From the NCBI GenBank assembly GCA_963556145.1, contig OY744473.1:1612001-1676000 (forward strand): a DNA stretch of 64,000 nucleotides, given 5' to 3'. Shown one piece after another: positions 43,072 to 55,854 of the stretch. The position numbers and the translations under genes were made by a program. Each line of letters opens with the position of its first letter. Position 1 is the first letter of the stretch. The DNA comes from Hygrocybe punicea (Eukaryota > Basidiomycota > Agaricomycetes > Agaricales > Hygrophoraceae). The notes under the pieces were generated by a model that saw only the letters and a list, made by a program, of their open reading frames with translations, ran no database searches and had not been told where the DNA came from.

Positions 43072-44894
43072 ATGCCATATAAGAAGGAACTTGGTTATGA
43101 ACTTTGCATGCACATCTGCCCTGGTCGAAAATGCGACTCTCCAAAAACGAAATGTCTTTTGTGGAAGAAGGAAGGCAACTCCTGCCAAAGACATGTCGGA
43201 TCCGCACACCAACATCCCAAATGCGTTTCGTCTGGAATTTGTCCGCAGTCGGTATGTCTTGGTCGCAACATACGTGAAAATTCGCAGGGTGTCCGCAATG
43301 CGACGGCCGCGGAACTCGATCTCCTTCCACGCAAAAGGCTATCATCCGACTCTGAGATGGAAACATCATCTGACTGTGAAACGGAACCGCCAACCACCGT
43401 AAGCAACAATGAACGCCGTATAACCACATTAAGCAACAATGACGGCCGTGTTTGCAAAATCCTTTTTATCCTTGACCCAACAACTCGTATCGCGAGCAAA
43501 GCCGCAGCCATTAACGATCTTGCATTCGTCACCACGACCATATCCGACATCGAACTCGATACCATTGCCCATCTTGATGGTTACGTCCATATCATCAAGT
43601 CATACAAGAGTCGCTATTCAGCATGTATTCAAGAATGGGTAATGTCTATTGTTTAATTTGTGGATTGTTGATACTGAAACGTATTTCACAACAAACAGGT
43701 TTATATCGGAATGCGACTACATCATGAGGATGGAGCCCGGCGCTTCAATGTCAAATACATATTTTGGCCCGAGTTCCTTCATGCAATACTTCGCCATCAA
43801 GACAAAGGCGATACGTGGCAAAAGTTCGCATCGGCAGATTGTGTATTTGGTGGTGTGGATATGGGAATGTCATACATGTAAGATTGACATCGCTTTAATT
43901 AATTCTGCTCCGTTTTCGCTGCATTATACTGATGTCTTGACAGCGGTAACCAATACGGATTGACACTGGAAAATGTGTCGATTTTCATGACTGGCATGGA
44001 CGAACTCTGTCGAACGGCACACATCTGGCCGCCTCCGAAGCAGATGAACACGGTCCATTCAAAATGGATACAAAATCAAAACTTGCTTCATGTCGCTTTG
44101 AATGTAACGCATACGATACGCCCTCAAGCAAAATTATTAAACGATGGCGACCAATTCCCACCGAATATTGTCTTGAAATGGACACACAGCGACACCGGTC
44201 ATCATGTCCTATTACCTGGCGACGCCAAGCAAAATTGGGAATACATGCGCAATAACTGTGAGGTTCCAGGTTCACGTTGGTTTGGGCAAACGTACATCGA
44301 ACCACTGAGTAAGATGGGCGAATGGCGTGTGTTTATAGTTGGTGGAAAGGTTGTGTATACGGTGCACACCCTGTACAACAAGGAAAGCAAGTCCTGGAAG
44401 TGGGATATCGTCTCAAGTTTCTATACCTTGGATGAGTTAAGGTGAGTGCCCTTCATTTTCACTTGTCATATCATATGCATGATTGTCTTAACTTTGTCAG
44501 AATATTTCAAATGCAGGGGACTCTATTGAAGACGGTGGTGTGCAATCCGGACAGGGGCGCCATTTCTATTCGAGAGCAAGGCAGAAACGAGTTCTTCGAC
44601 TTTGTCCAAAAGACCTACAAAGGGCTTTATGCGATAGAGTCCAATATGGTTGGTGGAAAACCATCGATGAGTGTTTTTTGCCGTATGGACATATCGCTCA
44701 TTGTGGATTCCAAAACGGATACTGTGTCCTATTTCGTGAACGAGGTGGAACATTATCACACATGCAGCCTCTGGTCAAACATGAAGTCAGGTCCGAAATC
44801 CGTTCGAGCACCCATTGGCTCATTAGCAGACACTTTTGCAGGGGTTTTCTATAAATGGTTGATTGACATCAAAGGTCCATACTCATATTTGTAA
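43072..44894 (+). CDS. Module gene B: ATP-grasp-like ligase with Cys-rich N-terminus
   Basis: Four exons in frame: 43072-43638, 43699-43877, 43944-44441, 44501-44894; 545 residues. The N-terminus has a Cys/His-rich block (CMHICPGRKCDSPKTKCLLW, then CQRHVGSAHQHPKC and CPQSVCLG) like a zinc-binding domain. The C-terminal 300 residues follow the ATP-grasp order: PPNIVLKWTHSDTGHHV (nucleotide lysine and loop), GSRWFGQTYIEPLSKMGEWR, VFIVGGKVVYTVHT, then MSVFCRMDISLIVD and YFVNEVEH (the Arg-Asp and Asn-Glu metal-binding positions). ATP-grasp enzymes join a carboxylate to an amine or thiol through an acyl-phosphate; substrate unknown here. It is open throughout, and its stop lies 87 nt from the convergent stop of gene C. 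The mirror copy B' (59838-61653) is roughly 75% identical in exon 3. Fold assignment is by motif only. Confidence 0.72.
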
Positions 44895-44981
44895 TATTAT
44901 CTGTACAGTCAATGGATCGGTTCGCGTTTATTTCACAAAACAGACATAAGATACAAATATAAATGATGCTAAGTGGAGCAA

Positions 44982-47881
44982 TCATTTCGGCACTCCCAAG
45001 ACCATGACCCATTGCACATTGAGTGAAATGCTCTTCATCATGTCATCTACACGCTTGAATGTATTGATGGTGTGTCCAACAACGACACAGGATCCTGCAG
45101 GGATATTGTGCGGGAAGATGGGTAGTTGCTGGAGCGATATGAGAGTGGACGTGAAGTCCACTTTGACTTTGCATGCATCATAGATGGGCACTGACAACAC
45201 ATACTTAAGATATCAATTTATATTAGACGACCGGATGCTTACCAATATCGTAAAATGATAGAGCGGCCTTATGATAAGATGGAGTGGGTCGACGAGTGAA
45301 TGGACTAAGTTGTACATTTTTGGATGTCGATGCCTCTATGAAAATCGATTAGGAATTACAACTAAAAATGATTAATGCACAAACTGGGAGATGTATCCAT
45401 TCCACTTGCTGTGGTCGTTGAGAAGGACACATAGTCCTTATACAGTTGGGCCCGAAATTCGGACTCGCGAATCACCATTCCAATAGCACCGACATATCGC
45501 TCCCATTCCCCTTGAAGTAGTGCACCCTGTATAACCTTGACCGGCTTTGTATTGCCACCAATCTTGGGCTCATCGAGAAAGCAGGACTCCACTATGATGA
45601 CCGATGTAAAGATCGTCGGCATTCCACCTCCGACTGCATGAAAGAAGTTGCGACCAAATGCACCAGTGGAGATATGGGCAGGGTTATCACGAGAGAGATT
45701 AGAGTACCTCCCAGATCTATCAAATGTAATGGCGGAAACCAATAACCTATATTATATCCAATGAATCGACCAAATTGACCTCAAATTGCTGTTCAAATAA
45801 CGTACTTTCTGTTGATCTTGTAGATGTCAGTGATGATATCACTGAACTGTGGGTTGCCATTCCCAATTGCACTGGACCAGGATACCATTGCTGCTGCCCT
45901 GAATGGTTATGAGTAAATGACAAGGGTATAAATGCAATTGCATACTTGATATTGACACAGTCTTGGTAGGTGTCAACAAGTTGAGGATCCCTCGTGCCAA
46001 TATCGGACTCATCAACGTTCGGAGATGGTAAGCTAGATTCACGACATCTACATCAAACACCACGGTGTAATAACATCCAACACACCTGGTGATCTGCGTC
46101 AGCACATAGGTCAGATCTCCTTCATCGCCACTGGAGCCTTTATCATCATCGGTATCATCGAGCATGATGGCCTTCGTGGACTTCGACTTCTTGGATGGAG
46201 TATTAGAAACGCTGTTATAATTAATGAATGAGAATATTCATATCGGCACGTAAAATACACACGAAATTGGCTTATCAGGGTTCTTCATCAAGGCTACTTT
46301 GCGACGATGCCTAAACAGTCAAACGATTTGTTTGAACAAATGGATATGTCTATGATAACCGAACAACTCACTTAGAACCGTAATCCTCTTCCTCTTCCTC
46401 TTCCTCCTCTTCCTCACCGTCTCGTGATTGATTAGATGCAGCTTTCAATTTCTTGGCGGGGGAAGGCGTTTTACTATAGATAACCTGTCAATGATGAGAC
46501 AATACCTACACAGGGTGCACAGTAGCATACCATGTCACACAGTATCTTGAAAGTACTTGACAAATATACTAAATATCATTACCATAACATTCAACATGGT
46601 ATTGTAACAGTATTCAGACATAAACTACAATACTTGTGCTCAAATTCATCTGAAGGTATGAAGGCAAATGAGACTTATACCTTTTCAATAACATCAAGCC
46701 TTTTGTTTCACTACTTTTACTTTATTTACAGCAAAGTACTGTATAGTTTGGATAGAATACTTGCAGCCTAAGATGAATCAAAGTATTAAACCAGTAAGGA
46801 AGTTGGGCCACTTTTACTATTAGGATACCTTTTGAATCCTATCAAGATACAGTGTGAAATAGTATAGTACTGTTGCCATATTGTAGATTTAAGATACTGT
46901 GTCAATACTTTTAAGATACTGTTTCAGTACTTTTATTATAATAAAAGTATCTTAAAAGTATTGACACAGTACCTTAAATCCACAATATGGCAACAGTACT
47001 ATACTATTTCACACTGTATCTTGATAGGATTCAAAAGGTATCCTAATAGTAAAAGTGGCCCAACTTCCTTACTGGTTTAATACTTTGATTCATCTTAGGC
47101 TGCAAGTATTCTATCCAAACTATACAGTACTTTGCTGTAAATAAAGTAAAAGTAGTGAAACAAAAGGCTTGATGTTATTGAAAAGGTATAAGTCTCATTT
47201 GCCTTCATACCTTCAGATGAATTTGAGCACAAGTATTGTAGTTTATGTCTGAATACTGTTACAATACCATGTTGAATGTTATGGTAATGATATTTAGTAT
47301 ATTTGTCAAGTACTTTCAAGATACTGTGTGACATGGTATGCTACTGTGCACCCTGTGCTATGAAAAATATTTACACATTGTCGTCATTGTCGGTGACATT
47401 GGGAGATGACATTTGACGTTTCTTTCCACTGTAACAGATTGATATCATGGTGGATATATTTGATATTGAAACACTAACACGTCTTTAACGTTGCGAAACT
47501 TGATGGAATGCCTAGGAGGATATTGATATTTGTTAACTCATATTGGATAACAATGATATGTGATTATAGATACCTTGTGAGCGTTGACGGTGCCATTACA
47601 CTGCCAGTGCTTTGAATACTGACGGCATCATCATTAGCATCGGACAAAGCCACACTGTCCATTGGTCAAAAATAGATAACGATTAAAACGATGACACATA
47701 CATATCATCATCAGCCCAAGTCTTGATGACCTTCTTCCGCTTCTCGATTGTTGCAGAAGGCCGTCTTTAGTGCATGCAATAGAAACTTCAGTTATACCGA
47801 GTAAAATAGGGATGCATACATGGTGGCCTTGGATTTTGCTTTCGAGTTTGATTTCGTGGCGGTGGACTTCTTGGGAGGCAT
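44982..47881 (-). CDS. Module gene C: uncharacterised protein with Lys-rich acidic head
   Basis: Many-exon minus-strand gene from MPPKKSTATKSNSKAK (ATG at 47881) to a TGA at 44982-44984. The head is basic and then acidic with a long Glu run (about 46386-46420), DDTDDDKGSSGDEGD, and looks nuclear. The core domain is NISTGAFGR-like: RYSNLSRDNPAHISTGAFGR, GGGMPTIFTSVIIVESCFLD, EWERYVGAIGMVI, FRAQLYKDYVSFSTTT. The last exon is VPIYDACKVKVDF, PAGSCVVVGHTINTF, ISLNVQWVMVLGVPK. I do not recognise a family with a known function. The intron between the DNDDNV and KTPSPAKK exons (about 46478-47373) holds an 849-bp palindromic element. No internal stop was found in the exons I traced. Confidence 0.68.
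46509..47357. mobile_element. 849-bp palindromic (foldback) element in an intron of gene C
   Basis: Two inverted arms of about 420 bp that look identical over the stretches compared, centred at about 46933: the two halves encode the same 79-residue frame (46532-46771 plus, 47095-47334 minus; MSHSILKVLDKYTKYHYHNI at the start). Ends read CACAGGGTGCACAGTAGC and its complement, flanked by a direct CTA (46506-46508 and 47358-47360), so a 3-bp target duplication is likely. The short frame has no known signature and may be a by-product. Confidence 0.88.
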
Positions 47882-48543
47882 TGGAGAGCGGTAAAAGTTG
47901 ATGGAATAGTGGATATCATCTCCACTCACGCTTTAAATCACTCAAAAACAATAAGCTATGAATTTAAGATGAATCGGTGAATCCAAAACTTCAACAATAA
48001 CATCAGAGGATCCACCATTGGCACATGCTCATATACCAAACAAGGCTTCTTGGGCCATATACTCCATGCAAAGCGCAAAGGTATGCATGAAAAATGGATG
48101 ACTGTCCACATGATATTCGCCACAAGTTTATACTGGTAGATTTCATGAATTGTTGACAAATTCAATTAAAGTTAGGAATGGAGACTAAACAAAAAGGGGT
48201 ATTCATAAAACAAAAATGCATAATGCCAAATTAAGAAACATGGGGTATACTAACAGATATTGATGCATAATGGATAGGGGCTAATTTTAATGCTGTGCAC
48301 ACATATACTGTGATGCAGAATTAATGCGGAAAAGCTGGAGTACATGCTTGACTATACCATATCCAAACCAGACAGCTGACAACCAACATTATGTGGTGCA
48401 TTTGAAAGACATGGAAAGGATCCGTATTATGCAAAATGACGCAAACTTCAATATTGAAGAATGCAATACAAAAACAAAAGCAAAATGGATCCTGAAAGCT
48501 ATCATCACATGGACATCAAAAGCCAATATGGATATGATCGGTG

Positions 48544-49799
48544 ATGGCGGAAGATATAATCCATGAAGTGGACGAAATTGTGCCACGCAATATACATCTC
48601 ACCACTGCTTTGTACGTGATGGACAACTATTACAACTTCAAGGGTGCATGTTAGCAATATCCACCATATATATACTGGCTAGTATTTGACACCAAATTGA
48701 CAGCTGAACATCTGCAGGAAATCATATCTGCACGCTTAGACGATGATGAAAGTCAGCTTGCGAAGGCCACAAACGTAAGTCATTGGATTTGAAAGAGTAT
48801 ATCATATTGACCGCATTGCCAGATTGCAAATGTCAATATTGTGCATGTTGACTCTCCAAATTGCTGGAAGTTTACACTTCCAACCAATGATGAATCCGAA
48901 CATCAAGAATTGGTATTAAGTTTGCAAGCGATTTTGGTGGCGAAAGATCTTCCACCCATAACAACCAGGTATGTGCTAAATTCGTATCAATTCCTTGAAT
49001 ACCATTCTGATGAATCACTGCAATAGTCAACCAGAATGCCGAACGCCCTTCATACGTCAAAGCATAGTCGTAACTGGCCTTGATACAATGGGCTTTCAAT
49101 CCTATATCGATAACCTTCGGATTCTGCACCAGAAACTGGCTCGTCAATTTCCTGACAAAGCAATGCAAGCTTTTACGCCTTCTACATACATGGATTACAT
49201 GGCACTCGCAATAGGAACCCGATATTTCACTGATCGCTGACATGACAACTCTTCCCCTCACATTCCATTCGAGCATGCCATCGATCCCAAAGGCATATTA
49301 ACCTCACTTGCGAATTCCTGCTACTTTCATGGCCAGGACAATTGCATACTTTATCACAAGTTGAAGTCTGATAGAAATCGACATTGGTGAGTGACGATGA
49401 ATTGGGATCACATCCCTACTGATGGAAATATTTATTAGCTTCATTCCAACAAACCCAACTTGCTTTAGAATCGGTGATATAGTGGAGGTTCAGTTTACAA
49501 TATCGGCAGTTCCGGTAAAGAAGGATAAATTCAAGATGATTCTGAATCTACGGTCATTGGCACTGGTAGACAGTGACTTCACAGAGGTAACACTTTAATA
49601 CATCAAGAATTAAACGAATACTGATGTATATTCTCAGGAAGCAACTATGATTCGCAACAAGACAGCTTTGCCTACACCAACTACACAGCCCAGAATAGCC
49701 ATCAAACGGCATGTTGGGTATGTGGAAGAGGGTAATGATGCAGAGGGTGTTGTGGAAACAAGGCAACGCTTCTATAATATGAATATAGACCGATGCTAA
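48544..49799 (+). pseudogene. Module gene D: uncharacterised protein, interrupted by TGA
   Basis: Starts about 48544 (MAEDIIHEVDEIVPRN, TALYVMDNYYNFK). Later exons: LTAEHLQEIISARLDDDESQ, HVDSPNCWKFTLP, SIVVTGLDTMGFQSYIDNLR, FTPSTYMDYMALAIGTRYFT, PFEHAIDPKGILTSLANS, CYFHGQDN, then TCFRIGDIVEVQFTISAVPV, MILNLRSLALVDSDF and a short tail to 49799. After YFTDR there is TGA (49238-49240) where D' has Gln (CAA). The family (a GTRYFTD/KGIL domain plus an RIGDIVEVQ block) is one I have seen only as hypothetical proteins of mushrooms. Transcribed divergently from gene C. Confidence 0.6.
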
Positions 49800-49869
49800 T
49801 GTATAATATTGTATGTGTACTCAACCCGTTGATATGTTACAGCTGTTTTGCTATCTGATGGCAGCAACT

Positions 49870-50370
49870 GCACCTTTTTGAATGAATTGAGAAATTTGGA
49901 CTTGGTAGAATTTTGGGTGCTGTGTTTTGTATCTCATGAAATACTATTTGGATTAAGATGGTTATACAGGAAAAGTTGTACTATGTCTTGAGGACTATCT
50001 ACGCCTGTAATTACATTTGAACAATATTTAGGATATAGTGAGTTGTTGATGAAATAAAAGGTAGACCAGTACTTTTTGACGCCCAAAATGATACTGTCAA
50101 ATTATGACATCGAAAGAGCTCATATGAAGAAGACTGGAGGGAGAAGGTTGTTCATCTTTTCAAGGCCTAGAAGTACATATACCATATTCTTCTCTATTTT
50201 TGTCCTTTGAGCCGTCATTGCATCTGTACTATGTTTGTCTGTCACTAGGCTCGAAATACAACCAGAATCATAAACTGTATAACCATCTTGATCCAAGCAG
50301 TATTTCATGAGATACAAAACACAGCACCCAAAATTCTACCAAGTCCAAATTTCTCAATGTGCCTTTTTGC
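49870..50370. repeat. Inverted repeat, arms about 95 bp
   Basis: The left arm (about 49880-49975, TGAGAAATTTGGACTTGGTA...) and the right arm (about 50275-50365) are complementary, around an AT-rich loop of 300 bp. Probably a small foldback element. Confidence 0.75.
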
Positions 50371-50767
50371 TGAAAAGATGAGAATGAGCTATTGAAAATC
50401 CATTATTTACCTATAATCCAGATTTAATGTTTGCATATTCTCTTTGTATCACCACTGGATAGCTAACTATATCCAATGTTCAATGTGTACTGATCACATA
50501 TGACAATAGTAACCTGAACATATTGACCGAACACATTGACCGAACACACCGAACATGTCCAATATGTTCGGTTTGTGGTCCATGAAACTGAATTACAATT
50601 CATTGTACAAATTCAATCAAACTACCTTTACTTCGCATATGTGATGCATAACCTTTTGTTCAAAGACGTGTCATATTAACTGGACGAAATCTGCAGGTAC
50701 AACAAGCATATTTACTCCTTTATATCTAAATTGATGACGAAATTCACTGCTGTACTGAGAAGCCTAT

Positions 50768-50915
50768 GTTGGTGGTGTGGAGAATGTGTTGTAGCCAAAA
50801 TGGATTTGGATCTTTGCATTGTGGCTAGACAATCAAAAGTCCGTATAATCATGATTCGAATGTGAGTGACAAGTTCATAATATTTTGGCTACAACACATT
50901 CCCCGCACCACCAAC
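50768..50915. mobile_element. Small MITE-like inverted repeat, 148 bp
   Basis: Terminal inverted repeats of about 32 nt, GTTGGTGGTGTGGAGAATGT and its complement ACATTCCCCGCACCACCAAC. Flanks TAT and TAC do not give a firm target duplication. Confidence 0.6.
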
Positions 50916-51394
50916 TACCAGGCACTTGTCTGGAACACAATGTACACCTTCCCTAGTACCCGTAGAATTAAATTTAGATTTTTTAGACCTGTAGTCGCAA
51001 AGTTAGGTGTTTAAGGGTCCATTTTTGGCAGAGGCATAGAATGCATTGTGAATATCTCCCCATATAAAATGAAATAAAATACAAAAACTCCCTGTGGGGT
51101 AGGTATAGCATACCTATATCTCTTCAGGGTCTTGCCCTGGCAATTGAGGTGCTGTAGTACATGTAATAATAATAAGAAAATCCAGCCACCCTTCCCTATA
51201 TGGCAACTCGGCCCCGTTTGGGACATCGGCAAATTCCGGTTGAAAGTCTCGTGCACGAGTTCAACAAGACTTGTCGCTTTCAACAACGACGCGACAACGG
51301 TGCGGATGCCAGAGCACCCCAGGTAAGTGGTCCATTTATGCTTTTCATTTATTCTACTAACTACTTAAATACTTTTTTCACGCACCCTCGTGCC

Positions 51395-52265
51395 AAACGA
51401 ACGCGAACAAAACAAGCAGACGCGGATGCGGGCGACAAGGAGGGAGGACACAGCCCAGAATGGGGACAACCCAGGCCGACCACGACAGCAAGAACGGGGA
51501 CGACGAGAATGAGGACGAGGGGTAAACGAACGAACGCGACCACGGCGCGAAAGGGGAAGACGACGGCAACGACAACGGGAACCACGACACGGACGAGAAA
51601 ACGAAGACGATCGGGACGGGGGAACGGGACGACGAGGACCGCGGAACCCGGGACAACAAGGATGACGACGACGACGACGACGACGGGGACGATGACGACG
51701 AGGACAGCGAGCACGAGAACGGGGACGGGAGCAACGGACGATGGAAACGAGGACGACCGGGACGATGACGAGGACAACGGAGACCGGGACAACGAGGACA
51801 ACGGCAGCAGGGACGACGAGGACTGAAATGGCGAGGACGGGATGGCAAACGGGACGGCAACGACAACGCGAACGGGAACAGGGCCACGCGGTAACGACGA
51901 GGACGGGGACGGGGACGGGGACTACGAGGACAAGGACAAGGACGACGGGGACGGGGACGACGAGGACAAGGACAAGGCGGATGGGTACGGGGACGAGGAC
52001 GACGACGAGGACGACGGGGACCGGGACGACGAGGACGACGGGGACCGGGACGACGAGGACGACGGGGACCAGGATGACGAGGACGACGGGGACCAGGACG
52101 ACGACGACGACGGGGACCGGGACGACGACGACGACGGGGACCAGGACGATGACGACGACGGGGACCGGGACGACAAGGACGACAAGGACGACGGGGACGA
52201 CGAGGACGAGGACGAGGACGGGGACGGGGACAAGGGCGAGGATGCGGAGGGGCGTGGACACCAGG
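51395..52265. repeat. GACGACGAGGAC minisatellite, T-depleted strand
   Basis: About 870 nt of G, A and C with very few T, built from GACGACGAGGACGACGGGGA-like 12- to 24-nt units that become more regular to the right. One frame (51842-52260) reads as an Asp/Glu/Gly polymer, the others as Thr/Arg or Val/Pro polymers. Treated as repeat, not gene. Confidence 0.85.
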
Positions 52266-52274
52266 GGAACACCG

Positions 52275-52510
52275 GTATGTATTGTTGGTCCTTCCCTTTC
52301 CCTCCTTTCCCCTCCCCCTCCTCCCTCCTCCTTTCCATTCTCCCCCTGGCTGTCTCCTACCCCTTCTCCCCCTGCCTATGCTGTCCATCCACCATCCCCA
52401 CCTCCCATCCACCTCCTGCCCCTTCTCCCCCTGCCCACCCCCTGCCATTCCTCCTGCCATTCCCCCTCTCCTCTCCTCTCCTCCACCTCCCTGTCTCTCC
52501 CCTTATAAAT
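52275..52510. repeat. Polypyrimidine tract
   Basis: Immediately after the purine-rich minisatellite the strand turns to CCCTCC/CTTCCC runs for about 230 nt, with little A or G. Confidence 0.85.
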
Positions 52511-52689
52511 TAGAATACCATGTATTTAATGAAAATAATTATTTAATTTGCTATGTCTATTTTGAGTGGTTGGTAAATTAAAATTATGTAACATGTGGCA
52601 TTGCTATGATTATTATTGTGTGACTTGGCAGATGCTGAGCAAGCAGGCAGTCCCACCAGCCTGTAGATTGGAGCTTTTTTGAGTAAAGT

Positions 52690-53530
52690 AAATATCCCAA
52701 GGGATATTTTATATGTCCCATGGGCTGTTTCTTCGATAGCAAAGGTATCCCAAGGGATATTTTATATGTCCCATGGGCTTTTTTGTGGATAAAGTAAATA
52801 TCCCAAGGGATATTTTATATGTCCCATGGGCTTTTTTGTGGGTGAAGTAAATATCCCAAGGGATATTTTATGTGTCCCATGGGCTGTTTCTGCGATAACA
52901 AAGGTATCCCAAGGGATATTTTATATGTCCCATGGGCTTTTTTGTGGGTAAAGTAAATATCCCATGGGATATTTTATGTGTCCCATGGGCTTTTTCTTGG
53001 TTAACGTAAATATCCCAAGCAATATTTTTCATGTCCCATGGGCTGTTTCTGTAATAGTGAAAGTATCCCAAGGGATGTTCTATGTCCCATGGGCTGTTTT
53101 CTAAGACAAGATAAGTATCCCATGGGATATTCTACATGTCCCATGGGCTGTTTTCTAGACAAGATAAGTATCCCATGGGATATTCTATATGTCCCATGGG
53201 CTTTTCTCAGGTAAAATAAATATCCCAAGGGATAAAATAAATGTCCCAAGGGATAAAATAAATGTCCCAAGGGATAAAACAAATATCCCCAGAGATAAAG
53301 TAAATAGCCCAAGGGATGAAATAAATATCCCAAGGGATGAAATAAATAGCCCAAGGGATGAAATAAATATCCCAAGGGACGGAATAAATATCCCCAGGGA
53401 TAAAGTAAATAGCCCAAGGGATGAAATAAATATCCCAAGGGACGAAATAAATATCCCAAGGGATTAAATAAATATCCCAAGGGACGAAATAAATATCCCA
53501 AGGGATGAAATACATATCCCAAGGGATGAA
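52690..53530. repeat. CCCAWGGG palindrome array (53-bp, then 24-bp units)
   Basis: From 52693 a unit of about 53 bp repeats: ATCCCAAGGGATATTTTATA then TGTCCCATGGGC and a short spacer. From about 53220 it contracts to 24-nt units (AAATAAATATCCCAAGGGAT). Each unit carries one or two 10- to 12-nt perfect palindromes. The minus strand of the 24-nt part is open as an eight-residue period (GYLFHPLG-type); I regard this as a by-product. Scattered decayed copies continue to about 53870. Confidence 0.88.
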
Positions 53531-53870
53531 ATTACAGTCCCTAGGCCTTTTAATCTATGCACACAAATATTTTCATAATTTTACCTATTTTATTTACAAT
53601 GTTATAGCCATTTTTCAAAAAACATCAGCTTGAGCTGAGGCAACACCTGGTTGAGAATATATCCCAGGAAAATATATATTCTCCCTGATGGTATTATAAT
53701 ATGTCCCATGGGATGATATTTCAGGCCATGATCCTTTCTCAAAATCATCCCTTGGGATAACTATTCAGCCTTTGGTCTTCTTTGGAAATTGTCCCTAGGG
53801 ATAAAAATATAACCCTACGCTTGCCTACAGTCAGAATGTCCCTGGGGCAATAAATTGTCCTTGGGAGTAC

Positions 53871-54555
53871 CATGGTTATATGAACACTTAGATGGAACAC
53901 CGACAGAGTTGTGTTACATCTAGTTAGTTGGGGCTAGGTGGTTGACTGAAGTGGTCAACTGATGATTATGAGTCCCTATAAGGGAATCATTCTATATGGT
54001 GGATTTTTCAACTCAGGGTCAGACTCTAATTTGCCAAGCCGTGGAAACAATTTTTGCAAACTGTGGGAACAATTTTGAAGCCCTGGGAATAGTTTTCAAA
54101 CCGTGTGACTGCTGACTTTGTAACTGTGAGAATTTGGTGTCCCAATAAGCAAGAACAATAAGGCGGCTTGATCACAGGTTCCCAGATCACAGTTGCCAAT
54201 TTTGGAATAGGTAGTGTTGCAACGTCTTTGCCTGACAGCTTTATTGACATAACGGACTGCATTGGTAGTGTAATGTGCACCTTTTAAAATATAGATGAGG
54301 TGAATGGGCTGAACAGTGTTCAGTGTTCAATGAGTCTCATGGGTATATTTTCTGTGTGGTAGACACAGGATGAACCATATGTGAAATGTGTGTCTGCAGA
54401 TACATATATTTTGCTGGATGCATTGGAATTATGTGTGTGCACCTTGAATCTGAGGCATTGACTTTGCCAAAACAATTGTAAGAACAATGTATTCAGTGTA
54501 TCTGTGATATAGCTACAAGTACAATGTGTATTAGAATTACTAATAATGCAAGCAG
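53871..54555. other. No gene seen
   Basis: Unassigned spacer between two satellite arrays. Confidence 0.4.
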
Positions 54556-54559
54556 TGGG

Positions 54560-55400
54560 TACTTGTCAAACAGGCCGAACAGTGTTCGACAAGTGTTCGG
54601 CCAGTGTCCCAGCTTCAATCTGCAGCATTGCCTTGTCACAAACGATTGTACGAACATTGTATTCAATGTATCTGTGATGTAGCTACAAGTACAATTTCGA
54701 CAAGGGTGCACTGTTCACATTATTAACAATTCTAACAAACTCAGTACATGTTAGCTAGTATATTGCAGATACATGGCATATATCATTCGTAAAAATGTTT
54801 GTGCATGAGCAATGCCCCAGATCAAAGCTGGGACACTTGTCGAACAGTTGTCGAACACTGTTCGGCCTGTTCGACAAGGGTGCACTGTTCACATTATTGA
54901 CAATTCTAATAAACTCAGTACATCTTAGCTAGTATAGTGCAGATACATGCCATATATCATTCGTAAAAATGTTTGTGCATGGGCAATGCCCCAGATCAAA
55001 GCCGAACTGTTCGACAAGTGTTCGGCAGGTGTCCCAGCTTTGATCCAGGGCATTGTCCTCGCAGAAACAATTGTATAAGCAACATACTGGATGTATCTGT
55101 GATGTAGCTACATGTACTATGTGCATTAGAATTATTAATAATGCAAATAGAGAATACTTGTCGAACAGGCCAAACACTGTTCGACAAGTGTTTGGCAGCT
55201 GTCTCAGGATTACCCTACAGCATTGGCTTCGCAGAAACAATTGTACGAACAATATACTGGATGTATCTGTGATGTAGCAAGATTTAATATGTGCATTGGA
55301 ATTGTTGATATGCAAACAGTGAATAATTGTCTGAACAGGCCGGTTCTAACACCATTTGATAAGCGTTCGACAGATGTCCCAGCATGAATCTGCAGCATTG
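54560..55400. repeat. Dispersed GAACACTGTTCG palindrome array
   Basis: Repeats of 150-280 bp, each with a cluster such as CTTGTCGAACAGGCC...GTTCGACAAGTGTTCGG followed by CAGCATTG...AACAATTGTAYGAAC and ATGTATCTGTGATGTAGC. Some copies are inverted. Related in design to the arrays at 42.1 and 61.9 kb. Confidence 0.75.
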
Positions 55401-55854
55401 CCATTGCACAAACCATTGTATAAACAACATATCAAACATATTTGCGATTTATTAAAATTTAATGTGTGCTTTGAATATATTAATAATGCAAACAGGAAAC
55501 TGATGAGGACTTTATATGATTAAATAATACTCAGATATCTAGTCACTTCTTGAAACCATTTGTGTTGTTATTTCACTTGTGAACATATTGCTGAAAATAA
55601 TATCATATAAAATTGGTATTCATGGATTATGACGTGTGATTGCAAACATGCGAGTGTACACCGTAATGATAATGGATGTCAATCGGTTTCATTCATCCTG
55701 AGGTTTGTCAAATGTCTTCGGGTTTCTATGACATCTTCACCATCGTCTGTCAACTGGACATAACCCACATTACGTTTGATATTAATCCTGGTCATTGTAT
55801 TGAGAGCAGGATGAGGTGCCTTCATTCGACCTATCGTCGCATTCTGGATGTACA

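Noticed and set aside
51361..52513. Long open frames of Val/Pro, Arg/Pro, Ser, Thr/Arg and Asp/Glu
   Set aside because: Shadows of the GACGAGGAC minisatellite and adjacent polypyrimidine tract; no splice or domain support.
53189..53522. Eight-residue periodic protein (GYLFHPLG) on the minus strand
   Set aside because: Periodicity is that of the 24-nt satellite unit; no start context, introns or flanking coding sequence.
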